Assembly (NCBI GenBank): GCA_037693485.1
Contig: CM075346.1
Span: 63,855,001-63,919,000, forward strand
DNA length: 64,000 bases
Direction: 5' to 3'
Origin: Kitagawia praeruptora
Lineage: Eukaryota; Streptophyta; Magnoliopsida; Apiales; Apiaceae
Numbering within the stretch: the first letter of the stretch is position 1; each line of letters opens with the position of its first letter. The translations under genes and the position numbers were made by a program. Below are positions 33,001 through 41,754 of the stretch, piece by piece. The notes beneath the pieces are model-generated. The model was given only the letters and a program-made list of their open reading frames with translations. It ran no database searches and was not told the DNA's origin.

Positions 33001-35206
33001 GATGTTAAGCTTTATGGATGGATTCAGCGGCTATAATCAGATTAAAATGCACAAAGATGACATCCCTAAGGTATCTTTCATAACTGACTTTGGTGTCTTC
33101 TGTTATCTTGTTATGGCATTTGGTCTAAAGAATGCAGGAGCTACTTACCAACGCTTGGTGAATAAGATATTTGCCCATCTGATTGGAAAAACCATGGAGG
33201 TGTATGTTGACGACATGTTAGTCAAGAGCCTACTCAAAGCTGATCATATTAAGCACCTCGAAGAGGCATTTGAAGTGCTGAGGCACCATAAGATGATGTT
33301 GAATCCCGCTAAGTGTGCCTTTGGCGTTGGATCTGGAAAGTTTTTAGGACTGATGGTTTCAAAGAGAGGCATTGAGGCCAATCCTGACAAGATCAAGGCG
33401 ATTTTAGACATGGAACCACCACGTTCGATAAGAGATGTGCAGAAGTTGACAGGCCGAGTAGCAGCCTTAGGGAGGTTCATCTCTAAATCTGGTGATAAGT
33501 GTTTACCTTTCTTTCAAACATTAAAGAAGGTAAAGAATTTTGAATGGACCCCTGAAAGCCAAGAGGCCTTTGAGCAATTGAAGAAGTACATGGCTGAAGC
33601 CCCGTTGTTGGCCAAGCCTAGCATCGGAGAGACTCTTTATCTATACCTGGCGGTATCTGAGCAAGCATTGAGTGCCGTCCTCATAAGGGAAGAGAACAAG
33701 GTTCAAAAACCTATATACTATGTGAGTAAAGTGTTACATGGAGCTGAGTTGAACTATTCCACCATTGAGAAGTTTGCTTTAGCATTGGTGCCCTCTCAGT
33801 TTGAGGAGTGCTACCTGGAGCACATTACTAGGGAAGAGAACGTTAAGGCCGATGCCCTCTCTAAGTTCGCTTCTTCTGAAATAGAGAATTATGCAGGTAG
33901 TGTTTACTTCCAGGTCTTGAAGGCCCCGACCATCAATTCTAAGTTGGTAGCACCTATCGATGTTGGAGGCTGTTGGATGGATCCTATTAAGGCTCATCTA
34001 GAAACCGGATGGCTCCCTAATGATGCCTTGGAGGCACGAAAATTGTCAGTGAGAGCATTGAGATATGCCTTGATTGAAGGCATCTTATACAAGAGATCGT
34101 TTGTCATCCCGTATTTGAAGTGCCTAAGGCCCCAAGAGGCAAGAGAAGCACTGGAAGAAGTTCATGAAGGGATCTGTGGGCAGCACTTGGGGGGCAGAGC
34201 CTTAGCTCACAAGATTACCCGCCTGGGATTCTATTGGCCGGAGATGCTAGCAGATGCCCAGGATTATGTCAAGAAGTGTGATAGATGTCAGAAACATGCC
34301 CCTGTTGTAAGGCAGCCGCCTGAAAGGTTAACCTCAATCAGCTCTCCCATTCCGTTTGCAATGTGGGGGATGGACATTCTTGGTCCTTTCCCCATAGCTT
34401 CAGCACAAAGGAAGTTTCTGATTGTCGCCATTGATTATTTCACTAAGTGGATTGAGGCTAAGCCTTTAGCCAAGATAACCACCAAACAAGTTTCCCAGTT
34501 CTTTTGGGAGAACATAATCTGCAGGTATGGAATTCCCCGAATTCTTGTGACAGATAATGGGACACAATTCAACAATGAAGAGTTCAGAAAGTACTGTGAG
34601 GAAAATGCTATCGAGCTTCGTTTTACTTCGGTAGCTCATCCGCAAGCTAATGGACAGGCTGAGGTAGCCAATCGGATTATTCTTGATGGACTTAAGAAGA
34701 GGGTCGAACGATCGAGAAATACTTGGGTGGATGAATTACTGCCTATACTTTGGGCATATCGTACTACTTGCAAAGTAACAACTGGGGAAACCCCTTTCCT
34801 ACTAGCTTATGGAGCCGAGGCAGTCGTACCACTAGAAATCATGCATGCATCACCTAGAATTGAAGCATTCGAGCCAGAGGCTAATGAAGAAGGCATGAGG
34901 CTCGCCTTAGATTTGATTGATGAAGTCAGGGATGAGGCAAATGCCAGAAATGCGGAGCATCAAAAGAAAGCATCTTTCTACTACAACCACAGGGTTAAGG
35001 AGAGGTTCTTTCAGCAAGGTGACTTGGTTCTTAGGAAGATCGAGGCTTCTGGAGTTGGTCAGAAAGGAAAGTTAGCCCCAAACTGGGAAGGGCCGTATCG
35101 AGTCAAGAAGACACTAGGACGAGGATCTTACAAATTGGAAACCTTGGACGGGGTTGAGGTGCCCCGGACTTGGCATGCATTGAACCTCAAGGTTTATTAT
35201 GTTTAA
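30074..35206 (+). CDS. Tat-1 gag-pol polyprotein, single intact ORF with an RNase H deletion
   Basis: 1710 residues from ATG 30074, 13 bases after the PBS. Gag core at residues ~280-420; one zinc-finger-like motif (YCRFHRDVGHDTDDC) near 530-545; aspartic protease with IDNGAS near 672; reverse transcriptase with CIDFTDLND near 945 and YVDD near 1042; RNase H start (LYLYLAVSEQALSAVL) near 1190. At about residue 1235 the frame jumps from EKFALALV to PSQFEECYLEHI, which in Tat-2 lies at the very end of the second, archaeal-type RNase H. About 575 bp or more is thus missing in frame. Integrase follows: His-His-Cys-Cys finger (1360-1405), MDILGPF, TDNGTQF and GQAEVANR giving the D-D-E triad. There are no stops or frameshifts. 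The product should be made, but reverse transcription may need RNase H from another element. Confidence 0.9.
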   Translation: MVQTRRTPPSTTEPIATEALPLSSAPPLTEQVLPTSEQVPPASGTIVSYQVSQPLGTTTHVESTLPPIIHTVPGTNPPQTGISSLIVDPNNLTRGVQIHTTDLPISTNSMYGMTNYGAGPSGHALYIRDRDYRDFSGPYSDESSSGDDYERDEAPRRRRASKEPMGRTRTIHDGLPSTAAERIKAYEAEILKLKEDMAREQARSKQTLPPPTSGPIPFIDLERPPRRQRRTTVPPERTTRVETPKSNPRDLLPLGDPDDPTPPFTEDVMNARISKKFKMPTIKAYDGMGDPANHVRTFSNALLLQPASDALKCRAFPQTLSGMAQRWYSRLPANSIGSFKELSAAFISQFISGRTHEKSSASLMYIVQGKNESLRDYLKRFTKETLNITDLDNKVAMVALEHGTTDLYFKRSLAKHPPENMADLQRRASKYIKAEDSTKKEVTLGNGQGNNDTKKRKQGQEYDAKDKYPRTSKDSDSPPKKNLGPRFSDYARLNAPRSQILLEIEKDKDFRWPKPLRGDPAKRNKDQYCRFHRDVGHDTDDCRQLKDEIEFLIRKGKLNNFTKGGDQGTQRGDYNRRNNDRRDNDRDRSTQPRGPVINMIWGGPTAAGTTRNSRKAYAREVMHIVGEAPKRAKTEMVIGFDDSDLEGVKFPHDDPLVITPVIGNSEVKRVLIDNGASVDILFHDAFVKMGYNDSQLTPANMPIYGFNGVESNVEGTIQLPMTIGQEPKEATQMLNFLVIKAASTYNAILGRTGLHAFKAVASSYHMKIKFPTRNGVGEQKGDQKMARSCYVAALRADGVGGQVLPIEDMDVRDDEEHRGKPAEDLIPIPLEPNDPGKVTYIGASLEEPLKGKLIEFLQKNSDVFAWTAADMPGIDPQLITHKLNVDPKRKTIKQKKRNFAPERQEAIKQEVDKLLEAGFIEEIQFPEWLANPVMVKKANGKWRMCIDFTDLNDACPKDCFPLPRIDMLIDATAGHEMLSFMDGFSGYNQIKMHKDDIPKVSFITDFGVFCYLVMAFGLKNAGATYQRLVNKIFAHLIGKTMEVYVDDMLVKSLLKADHIKHLEEAFEVLRHHKMMLNPAKCAFGVGSGKFLGLMVSKRGIEANPDKIKAILDMEPPRSIRDVQKLTGRVAALGRFISKSGDKCLPFFQTLKKVKNFEWTPESQEAFEQLKKYMAEAPLLAKPSIGETLYLYLAVSEQALSAVLIREENKVQKPIYYVSKVLHGAELNYSTIEKFALALVPSQFEECYLEHITREENVKADALSKFASSEIENYAGSVYFQVLKAPTINSKLVAPIDVGGCWMDPIKAHLETGWLPNDALEARKLSVRALRYALIEGILYKRSFVIPYLKCLRPQEAREALEEVHEGICGQHLGGRALAHKITRLGFYWPEMLADAQDYVKKCDRCQKHAPVVRQPPERLTSISSPIPFAMWGMDILGPFPIASAQRKFLIVAIDYFTKWIEAKPLAKITTKQVSQFFWENIICRYGIPRILVTDNGTQFNNEEFRKYCEENAIELRFTSVAHPQANGQAEVANRIILDGLKKRVERSRNTWVDELLPILWAYRTTCKVTTGETPFLLAYGAEAVVPLEIMHASPRIEAFEPEANEEGMRLALDLIDEVRDEANARNAEHQKKASFYYNHRVKERFFQQGDLVLRKIEASGVGQKGKLAPNWEGPYRVKKTLGRGSYKLETLDGVEVPRTWHALNLKVYYV

Positions 35207-35588
35207 AGCTCTCCTGAAAAGGACCTAGCTTTTTGCCTATGTAATAGAAGTAGAAATAAGGTTGATGAAACCATTCCAAGTTTTTCAAACTTGTGATATT
35301 GGAAGTAGAGTATCTATGTAAGGGCTGTGCCCGTTTCTTCATATTAATAAGACTATCCTACATTTTCGCATAAGATATGAACCCGACTCATTGATATATA
35401 TGCACAAAATACCAGACTACACATACGAATATAGATAAGTTGAAAGGCATTAAGGACAAGGAATTACGAACTTAAAAGTTATGCCCGAAAGCAGAGTACA
35501 TAATCAACTAGTTCAAGATAAGTTAACAAACATACAAAGTCATGCCCGAAGGCAAAGTGCATAAATATAAAGATAAATATGCCAGCTA

Positions 35589-37371
35589 CTAAGCATCTCC
35601 AGTATGCTCATCCTCTCCGGCTGCACCAGGGTGAGCAGAGGAATCTGGCTCTAGGATCCTCTCATCATCCTCTGGGTCCTCCTCCCGTGTGTCCTGCACT
35701 GCCAAGGCCATAGGAGCATGAGGGCTAGGGAAGTCTGAGACACTAAGGGTGCCAGGAAATCTGCTAGTAACCTCAGCAAGTGCCTCGTTCCATCCCTGAG
35801 TAAACTGATAAGGGAATAGAGAGTCATCATGCTTCTCCATGAAGCCCACATACTCCTGGGAGGCAAGGTATTCGTCAATCAGGTCATCCTTGTCCTTCCT
35901 GAGAGAGACATTTTCAGCCTGAGACTCTAAAAGCTCTTTCTCCCTCCTCGCTAAGGTGGCCTTGACAGAGCCCAGTTCATCCTGGGAGTCATCAAACTTG
36001 GCCTTGTAAGTCTCGTAGTTGGAACGCCAAGTCTTAGCTTGGAAGACAACCCCCTGGAAGTTGGCATTAGCCTGCAAAAGACAAAGTTAAAACCACGGTT
36101 TAGGTGACGAAACAAATACATAAAAGAATGGATAATAAGGAGCTTACAGCTGCAAAGGCCTGAGCTCCAGCACTCTCAGCTCCTTCAAGAGTGGAGCCAG
36201 ACACATAGTCCTTGAAGTCACCAGGGGTGATGGAGTGATAGGACCAATCCATAGCATGCTTACAGTCTCCAACAATGGAGTCCTTCTTCCTGATACCCCA
36301 GTTGGGGCGCCAAGCACTCCTGGAGGAGCCATCTACCTCCTCAACATCAGCCACATGGGGCCTCAAGTAGGCATCTGAGGCTGTTGGGGCTCGAGGATCT
36401 TTCCCTGAACGAGCCCTTTTTAGCCTAGCAGTGTCCCCATCCTCTGGCTCGTTGGTTTTGTTGATAAAGGCTGCAGCTGCAATCACAAAACAAAAAAAAC
36501 AAATAATGGGTATGAGATAATCATATTCAAATAAAGGAATGTAAAAGGAAAGGAAATTACCCTTATTGCCCACTCGGGAAAGTCCCAAAGTCTTAAGTTG
36601 GAACTCATTCAGGAGATCCCAAGCCATAGTAGAATAATTATCCTTGATGAGCTCCTGGTAGGCAAGGGTCTCTTCCTCATTCAGCTCAATGTCATTGGCA
36701 CTTCCATCTACTACCTTACCAAAGGTACTACGAAAAACATTGCCCCAATCTCCACCATCCCATATCAAGTACATAAACTCCTTCTTCCACTTTGGGTTGG
36801 AGTCAGGAATAGATTGGGGGTGAAAGATTGGAGGAGTAGAAGAACGGTGACTAATGTAAACCCAACCCGGGGTAGATTCAGCAGAATTTTTAAATTGAAA
36901 TATTTTTCTAAAAAGAGCTACAGAAAGAGGGAATTTGTTTTTAAGGCAAAGGACCAGAAAACAGTTGATCACCCTCCAAGAATTGGGAGGAAGTTGACAA
37001 GGGTTAACTCCTACATCTGCTAAAAGCCTAGGGATAAACTCATGAAAAGGGAATCGAACCCCTGCAACAATGGCACCCCTATAAATACAGAGTGCATTGG
37101 GGCGCCAATGGCAAGATCGATCCCCAGGTTCAGCTGGGATAAGCCTATAGGGATATTCTATTTTATACATTCTATTATAGTCAGTGATTTTTTCTATGTC
37201 ATGGAAAATGTTGCTATGATTATAGGAATCAAGGTGTGACAGGGATGGAAAATCTTCTTTACGATTTAAAATCATATCCTGTAAACTCATGGAGGAAGAA
37301 CGAATGGTGATACCTCTTTTTGAGGCCACTTGCAGTTTCTGGAAACGTTGAGAAGCACGATCTTCAGCCAT
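35589..37371 (-). CDS. Antisense accessory gene of Tat-1, three exons after predicted splicing
   Basis: On the minus strand, ATG at 37371 opens a long frame. Two GT-AG introns can be read: 36560-36477 (84 bp, GTAATTTCC to GATTGCAG, in frame if retained) and 36147-36072 (GTAAGC to TTTTGCAG). Joining 37371-36561, 36476-36148 and 36071-35589 gives 1623 nt, 540 residues, with no stop. The first intron encodes an otherwise odd hydrophobic run, which supports its removal. Exon 1 contains VRFPFHEFIPRLL and NSWRVINCFLVLC, resembling the plant 'putative gypsy type transposon' (Transposase_28) family found as antisense ORFs in Tat elements. Exon 3 has a coiled coil (around SVKATLARREKELLESQAE) and an acidic tail. 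Function unknown. Splicing is inferred from sequence only. Confidence 0.7.
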
Positions 37372-37770
37372 TTCTTCAAATCTTCAAAGAAAAATTATGA
37401 TGATCAACGAAAATCTGCAAGAAACGAAGAAGTTGTTAGAACAATCTTCAAATCTTCAAAGGAATTGAAGGGAAAACCCAGAAAAAAGGCAATCTTCAAG
37501 CTAAAAAACTAGAAATTCTGGAAAATACCTCGAGTGTTCTTCAAATCTTCAACAGCAACTGGAAAGTTTATGGAAAAATTCCAGAAATCCTTGAGCAATC
37601 TTCAAATCTTCAAAGATTTTAAGAGAAATCACCAGAAAACTTGAACGAATGAGGATCAAACTCAGATTCTTCAAAGGAAATTTCTTAAAGAACTTTTGAG
37701 GCTCTAGAGAGAACTTTTAGAGGAGAAAATTTTTAGAAACTTTTGTGATGAAATGGAAATGAAAGTCTTG

Positions 37771-37784
37771 GCCTTTATAAAGGC
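37771..37784 (-). promoter_or_regulatory. Candidate TATA box for the antisense gene
   Basis: GCCTTTATAAAGGC is palindromic, so it works on either strand. On the minus strand it would start transcription near 37740, leaving a ~370-base leader before ATG 37371. Confidence 0.35.
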
Positions 37785-38089
37785 AGAAATAGGGCATTTC
37801 AACCGGTTAGGGAGAATATCAACCGGCTATAGCCTATTGGAAACTCTTATGGGCTGTCAACACAAAGCGGACTTTAAAAGGCCCAACAACACTAGGCTTG
37901 TTCAGGCCCAAATTTAGTAAAAACAATTAAAGGCCTGTCATGGCCCAACCCATATTAATAAACCTAACTAAGGTTTTAACTTAAGGTCATATTGACCAAA
38001 AAATTGAAACCCAAGTCAAAGTCCATAAAGAGCCCACGAGGAGAGGCCCAGAATTAAGGCCCAAAAGCAAAACTAGCGTCCCAAACAAA

Positions 38090-38700
38090 AATTGTCTGAG
38101 GTCGTGACCAACGACCTCATTTGACAATACTATTCCGAGCTCGATCAAACGACCTGGAAAGTCAAGAAGAAACCTAATTCAAGGTCGAAAATAAACTGGT
38201 ACTAGCTCGTAAGTTTGAGGTCGAAAAAGAATAGAAAGTCACCAAAAATCTATACGACTTGAAACCCATTTTGAGGTCGAAATTCTCTGGAATTAAGATC
38301 AAAATTCTGAGCTCGAAAATAAACTTGAAAATTTGGAAAATCCTAACGATCTAGGACTAAGTTTGGGATCGTTTAAAACGTCATTCGAGCTCATAAATAT
38401 GAGGTCGTTATAACATGGGTTGAAGTCGTAGGTTTGAGGTCGAATTTATACTGGGAATTCAAGAAATACCACACGACCTGGGACCCGTTTTGAGGTCGTT
38501 TTCTCTCTTATTGAGATCGTTAATTCGAGGTCGAAAATGAACTAAGAAGCATGGGAAGTCCTCTCGACCTGGGACTTATTCGAGGTCGAAACTACATTGT
38601 GTTGAGGTCGTAGGCTCCTGGTCGAAACTCAACTGAAAAACGAGCTCGAAGCCCACGACCTGGGACACTTTGAGCTCGAATTCTGAGCTCGAAAATGAGC
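38090..38700 (+). repeat. Degenerate interspersed repeats in the Tat-1 3' region
   Basis: Many copies of 'gaggtcgaaa', 'gagctcgaaa', 'gaggtcgtt' and 'cgacctgggac' alternate, with spacing of roughly 20-50 bases. This occupies the same position as the 10-bp repeats of Tat-2 but with unrelated sequence. Confidence 0.7.
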
Positions 38701-39060
38701 TGAAAAAAGACAGAATTAATTTCCAAAAATTCCAGAAAAGTAGAAAAAATAATTTTTTATGCATGAAGCACAATTTAATATTTTTGATTGATATGTCAAA
38801 AATAAAGAAAAATACCCGTGGGTACCAGAAAAATCCTAAAAATTTAGGAGAAATATGAAAAAATGAGGAATTATATTCCTTAAAGTAAATGGGCAAATTT
38901 CAATAACAAAAGTTATTCAAAAAAATTGCTTAATCCTCGAATAAGGCAAATCGTCGTAAATGTGTAGGTCGCTCCACACTTTACATTCAAGACGATACAC
39001 GTGAAACACTAGTGTACATAAACCTTTATAACTTCAAAGGAAAACCTGATCAGTTTTCCT

Positions 39061-39077
39061 AGAAGTTGGGGGGCAAA
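39061..39077 (+). other. Polypurine tract of Tat-1
   Basis: AGAAGTTGGGGGGCAAA directly precedes the 3' LTR. The same tract precedes each Tat-2-type LTR copy. Confidence 0.85.
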
Positions 39078-39594
39078 TGATATGGGCTAAAAGTAAGCCC
39101 TAAGGACACATTTAATGTGGCATTAATTAGACCTAGAATGGTCCAAACGTGGAGCCCACCAGGTGGGCCCAAACTCCAATTATAATATTAATTTCGTAAT
39201 TAATATTTAGAGGTAATTAACAGCTGGGAGATACAAGTCAGATAAGGACGTTATCCTTACGAAAAGTAGCCTCCAAGCCACACAATCATACAAGGAAACA
39301 GACTCCTACAAGGAAGGAGTCTAGAACCTTCCTCAAAGCTGACTTGCCCACCAAGTCTCCTAACCCTACCCTAATTCTGAGGCTTCTCAGCCTATATAAA
39401 GGGTCAGACCCCTCAACCTAGAACTACGTTTTATTGGCTTGATTCTCTAATTACAGAGATACGTAGGCATTCTGTGAGGACCGTTTAAGTCTCGAACGCA
39501 GAAGCAGCCATTAAAGCACGAAGCTCACGAACCCTAGCATTAAATACACAAACCCTAGCCGTAATAATTTAAACCTAGTTTTTATTCCACAACA
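39078..39594 (+). mobile_element. 3' LTR of Tat-1
   Basis: 517 bp, reads identical to the 5' LTR. Followed by the second GGTAA. Confidence 0.95.
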
Positions 39595-40041
39595 GGTAAG
39601 TTCCTGAGGTAACCTCAGGAACATTATTCTCTATCTACTATCTTATGGTCGGTGTAATTTCTTTTATATTTTTTAGCTTATTATTTATATTTTATGAAAT
39701 AGTTTGTAAGAAAATATAGATGTTTAATAGTAATATGATGAAAATAGATAATATAAAATTTTAATTGTAATATATTATTGACGGAAATGGAATCTTAAAT
39801 TAAATTTCGAAAATAGCTTGTATGATAATATAAGTGTTTAATAATAATATGTTGATGATGGTATTTGAACCTTGAACATATACAAGTATTCAAAATATTA
39901 AAAAAAAAATTAATATTACGTTTAATGATTCTTATTAAAATCCAACTAGTATAAAAAAAATGTACAGTAACAAACTATCAACTAAATAGAGGCTACTTTG
40001 CATGTAATAGTCTAGAGATAGTATAAATAGATATATTATAT

Positions 40042-40406
40042 GGGTCATGTTAGTGAGAACACACATGTTAGTGTGAGAACAGTGTCACATATATTCACCA
40101 CATTTCAAACTATTTTAAAGGATCTCGCTAGGGGCACCTTCACAAAAAAGTCTTATAATTCTATCCTCTTTCCATTCATAACAAAAAAAATTAAAAAAAA
40201 AATTTTAAAAAAAACTGCTGCCACGTCATCATTTTTAAATTTTTTTTAAAAAAAAAAGTTTTTAACTTTTTTTTTATGAATGGATAGAGGGTAGAATTAT
40301 AAGACTTTTTCGTATTGAGTGCCCTGGCGGGGCCCTTTAGAATAGCTTGAAATGTGGTGTTCTCATTGTTCTCCAACATATACGTGTTCTCACCTTAATC
40401 ATACCC
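40042..40406. mobile_element. Foldback (MITE-like) element in the MYB intron
   Basis: Left 'ttagtgagaacac...ccacatttcaaactatttta' and right 'tagcttgaaatgtgg...gtgttctcacc' are inverted copies. The centre has A-rich and T-rich complementary tracts around 'gccacgtcatc'. Overall design matches 28956-29344. It ends about 300 bp before MYB exon 2. Confidence 0.65.
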
Positions 40407-40720
40407 TATATTATAATTAATGAATAGCCTTATTAAAGGATTTGGTGGTGTCCATATTTAGATTTGGACAAAATTTTAAATTGATTTTAATCCACCGAAT
40501 AATTCATTTTCTGATTTGGATCCACAAAGACTATAATCTAGTTAAATATAATGGTCCGTAAATAATCTGTACGTAGTATACCTCGTCGAACATATATAAA
40601 ACTCACATAAAAAACTCAAAATCCTAATTTTAGTCTTTAAACTTTGAGGTTTCACCGAAACTGTAACAAATTCCCTGCATTTGTTTATTTTATATCTTAT
40701 GATGTCTTTTCTTTTTAAAG

Positions 40721-41267
40721 GTGGTCGAAAATTGCGGCCCACTTGCCCGGGAGAACTGACAACGAAATAAAAAATTTCTGGAATTCAGCAATAAAGAAGA
40801 GGCTTAAGCATTCATCGTCACTGTCAATTGCTTCTCCAAACACAAGTGATTCGTCTTCAGAACCTTACAAAGATTCAGGACTTTTTTCAATGCAAGATCA
40901 TAACAACGTAATGTCAATGTACATGGAACCATCGTCATTCATGCAACCTATAGCCACGAATCACTCTGTGTTACCTTTCGCTGATCAAAGATCATGCTTT
41001 CAAGGCGTCCGGAATTGCTTGATATCAAATGAAATGCATGGTGATAATGAGGTTTTTGGTGAAAATTCAGGGGTTGAAGAGCAGTTTGTTCCTCCTTTGG
41101 AAAACATGGAGAATAATGCATTGTATAACCATTTTAATAACCGGAACAATAATTCAGAGAATATGCAAACTTGTGGGAAATGTGAAGAAGGAGACGAATT
41201 AAGATTAGAGGAATGGGTTGAAGAATTGATGAGGGATGTTTCTTTCCTTCCGTCAGCTTACAAGTAG
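40721..41267 (+). CDS. R2R3-MYB transcription factor, MYB46/MYB83-like, exon 2
   Basis: Completes R3 with WSKIAAHLPGRTDNEIKNFW and KKRLK, the DNA-binding recognition helix, then about 145 residues of variable C-terminus. The tail has a Ser-rich stretch (SPNTSDSSSEP), a 'FVPPLE' motif as in the MYB46/83 group, an Asn-rich segment and an acidic end (LRLEEWVEELMRDVS), which is a plausible activation region. Stop at 41265-41267. The exon carries no disabling change. Whether it is joined to exon 1 in mature RNA depends on splicing across 13.7 kb. Confidence 0.85.
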
Positions 41268-41754
41268 AATTCTCCACATTCTCTTTAAAAAAAATTAAGT
41301 AAACCTATTTTCTTGTTTTATTTGTTCCTATCCCTCTTAAATAATTGTTTTATTATTCCAATTTGGAGGAAACTCTAAAAAATTGTATCCAGCCGGTTGC
41401 AAGAAATTAGAAGATAGTGTTATACAAGGTTGTAGTGATATATTTAAATAAGGGCCTTTGTTTAAGACTAGGGTAGTGGGTGAGTGCATATATAGGTAGT
41501 GACCGTATGTATTTGTAAATTTGTGAGCAAGTCTTGTTTACATGAGTTATGGATTGGATTCTGTATGGAATTTGTTGTCACAGAGATAAAGAGTTGCATT
41601 AATAAGCCCGAAAGGTTCAAAATCAATTGTAACCTTCTTTTCCTTTCCATCACCAGTTACAATATATATAGTTCCGGTGTAAAGCACAAGTCATTTGGAG
41701 GAACCTTTTCATAGAGCTTTAGTCCTGGGCAAGGGATGTTCAAGACATTTAGAG
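41268..41754 (+). other. MYB 3' UTR and downstream DNA
   Basis: AT-rich sequence with poly(A)-signal-like 'cttaaataattg' runs near 41336. No other gene seen. Confidence 0.45.

Larger units (their letters stand above)
29524..39594 (+). mobile_element. Complete Tat-type Ty3/Gypsy retrotransposon (Tat-1)
   Basis: A 10,071-bp element starting TGATATGGGC and ending CCACAACA, with exact 5-bp duplications GGTAA at 29519-29523 and 39595-39599. Both LTRs are 517 bp and read as identical throughout, which implies a very recent insertion. Order: 5' LTR, PBS, gag-pol, an antisense spliced ORF, a repeat-rich 3' region, PPT, 3' LTR. The divergent zinc finger, D-N-G protease and antisense ORF after pol fit the Tat lineage. 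Confidence 0.95.
29374..39621. mobile_element. Small palindrome-ended MITE split by the Tat-1 insertion
   Basis: The left part (29374-29518) starts TTCCTGAGGTTACCTCAGG. The right part (39600-39621) is GTTCCTGAGGTAACCTCAGGAA. Without Tat-1 the element would be about 170 bp with inverted ends. A related end sits at 27284-27302 (TCCTGAGATTACCTCAGGA). Tat-1 inserted into its right end at GGTAA. Confidence 0.55.
27004..40720 (+). other. 13.7-kb intron of the MYB gene, filled with mobile elements
   Basis: The donor is GTAAGA at 27004 and the acceptor is TTTTTAAAG ending at 40720. Splicing joins AA|G (Lys) to TGG (Trp), restoring the conserved R3 junction in frame. The intron carries a Stowaway MITE, a Mutator-type MITE, two foldback elements, a small palindrome-ended element and the complete Tat-1 retrotransposon (10.1 kb). 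Tat-1 lies in the same orientation as the gene. Confidence 0.85.

Noticed and set aside
36598..37023. 141-residue + strand ORF
   Set aside because: Antisense shadow of the better supported minus-strand gene at 35589-37371.
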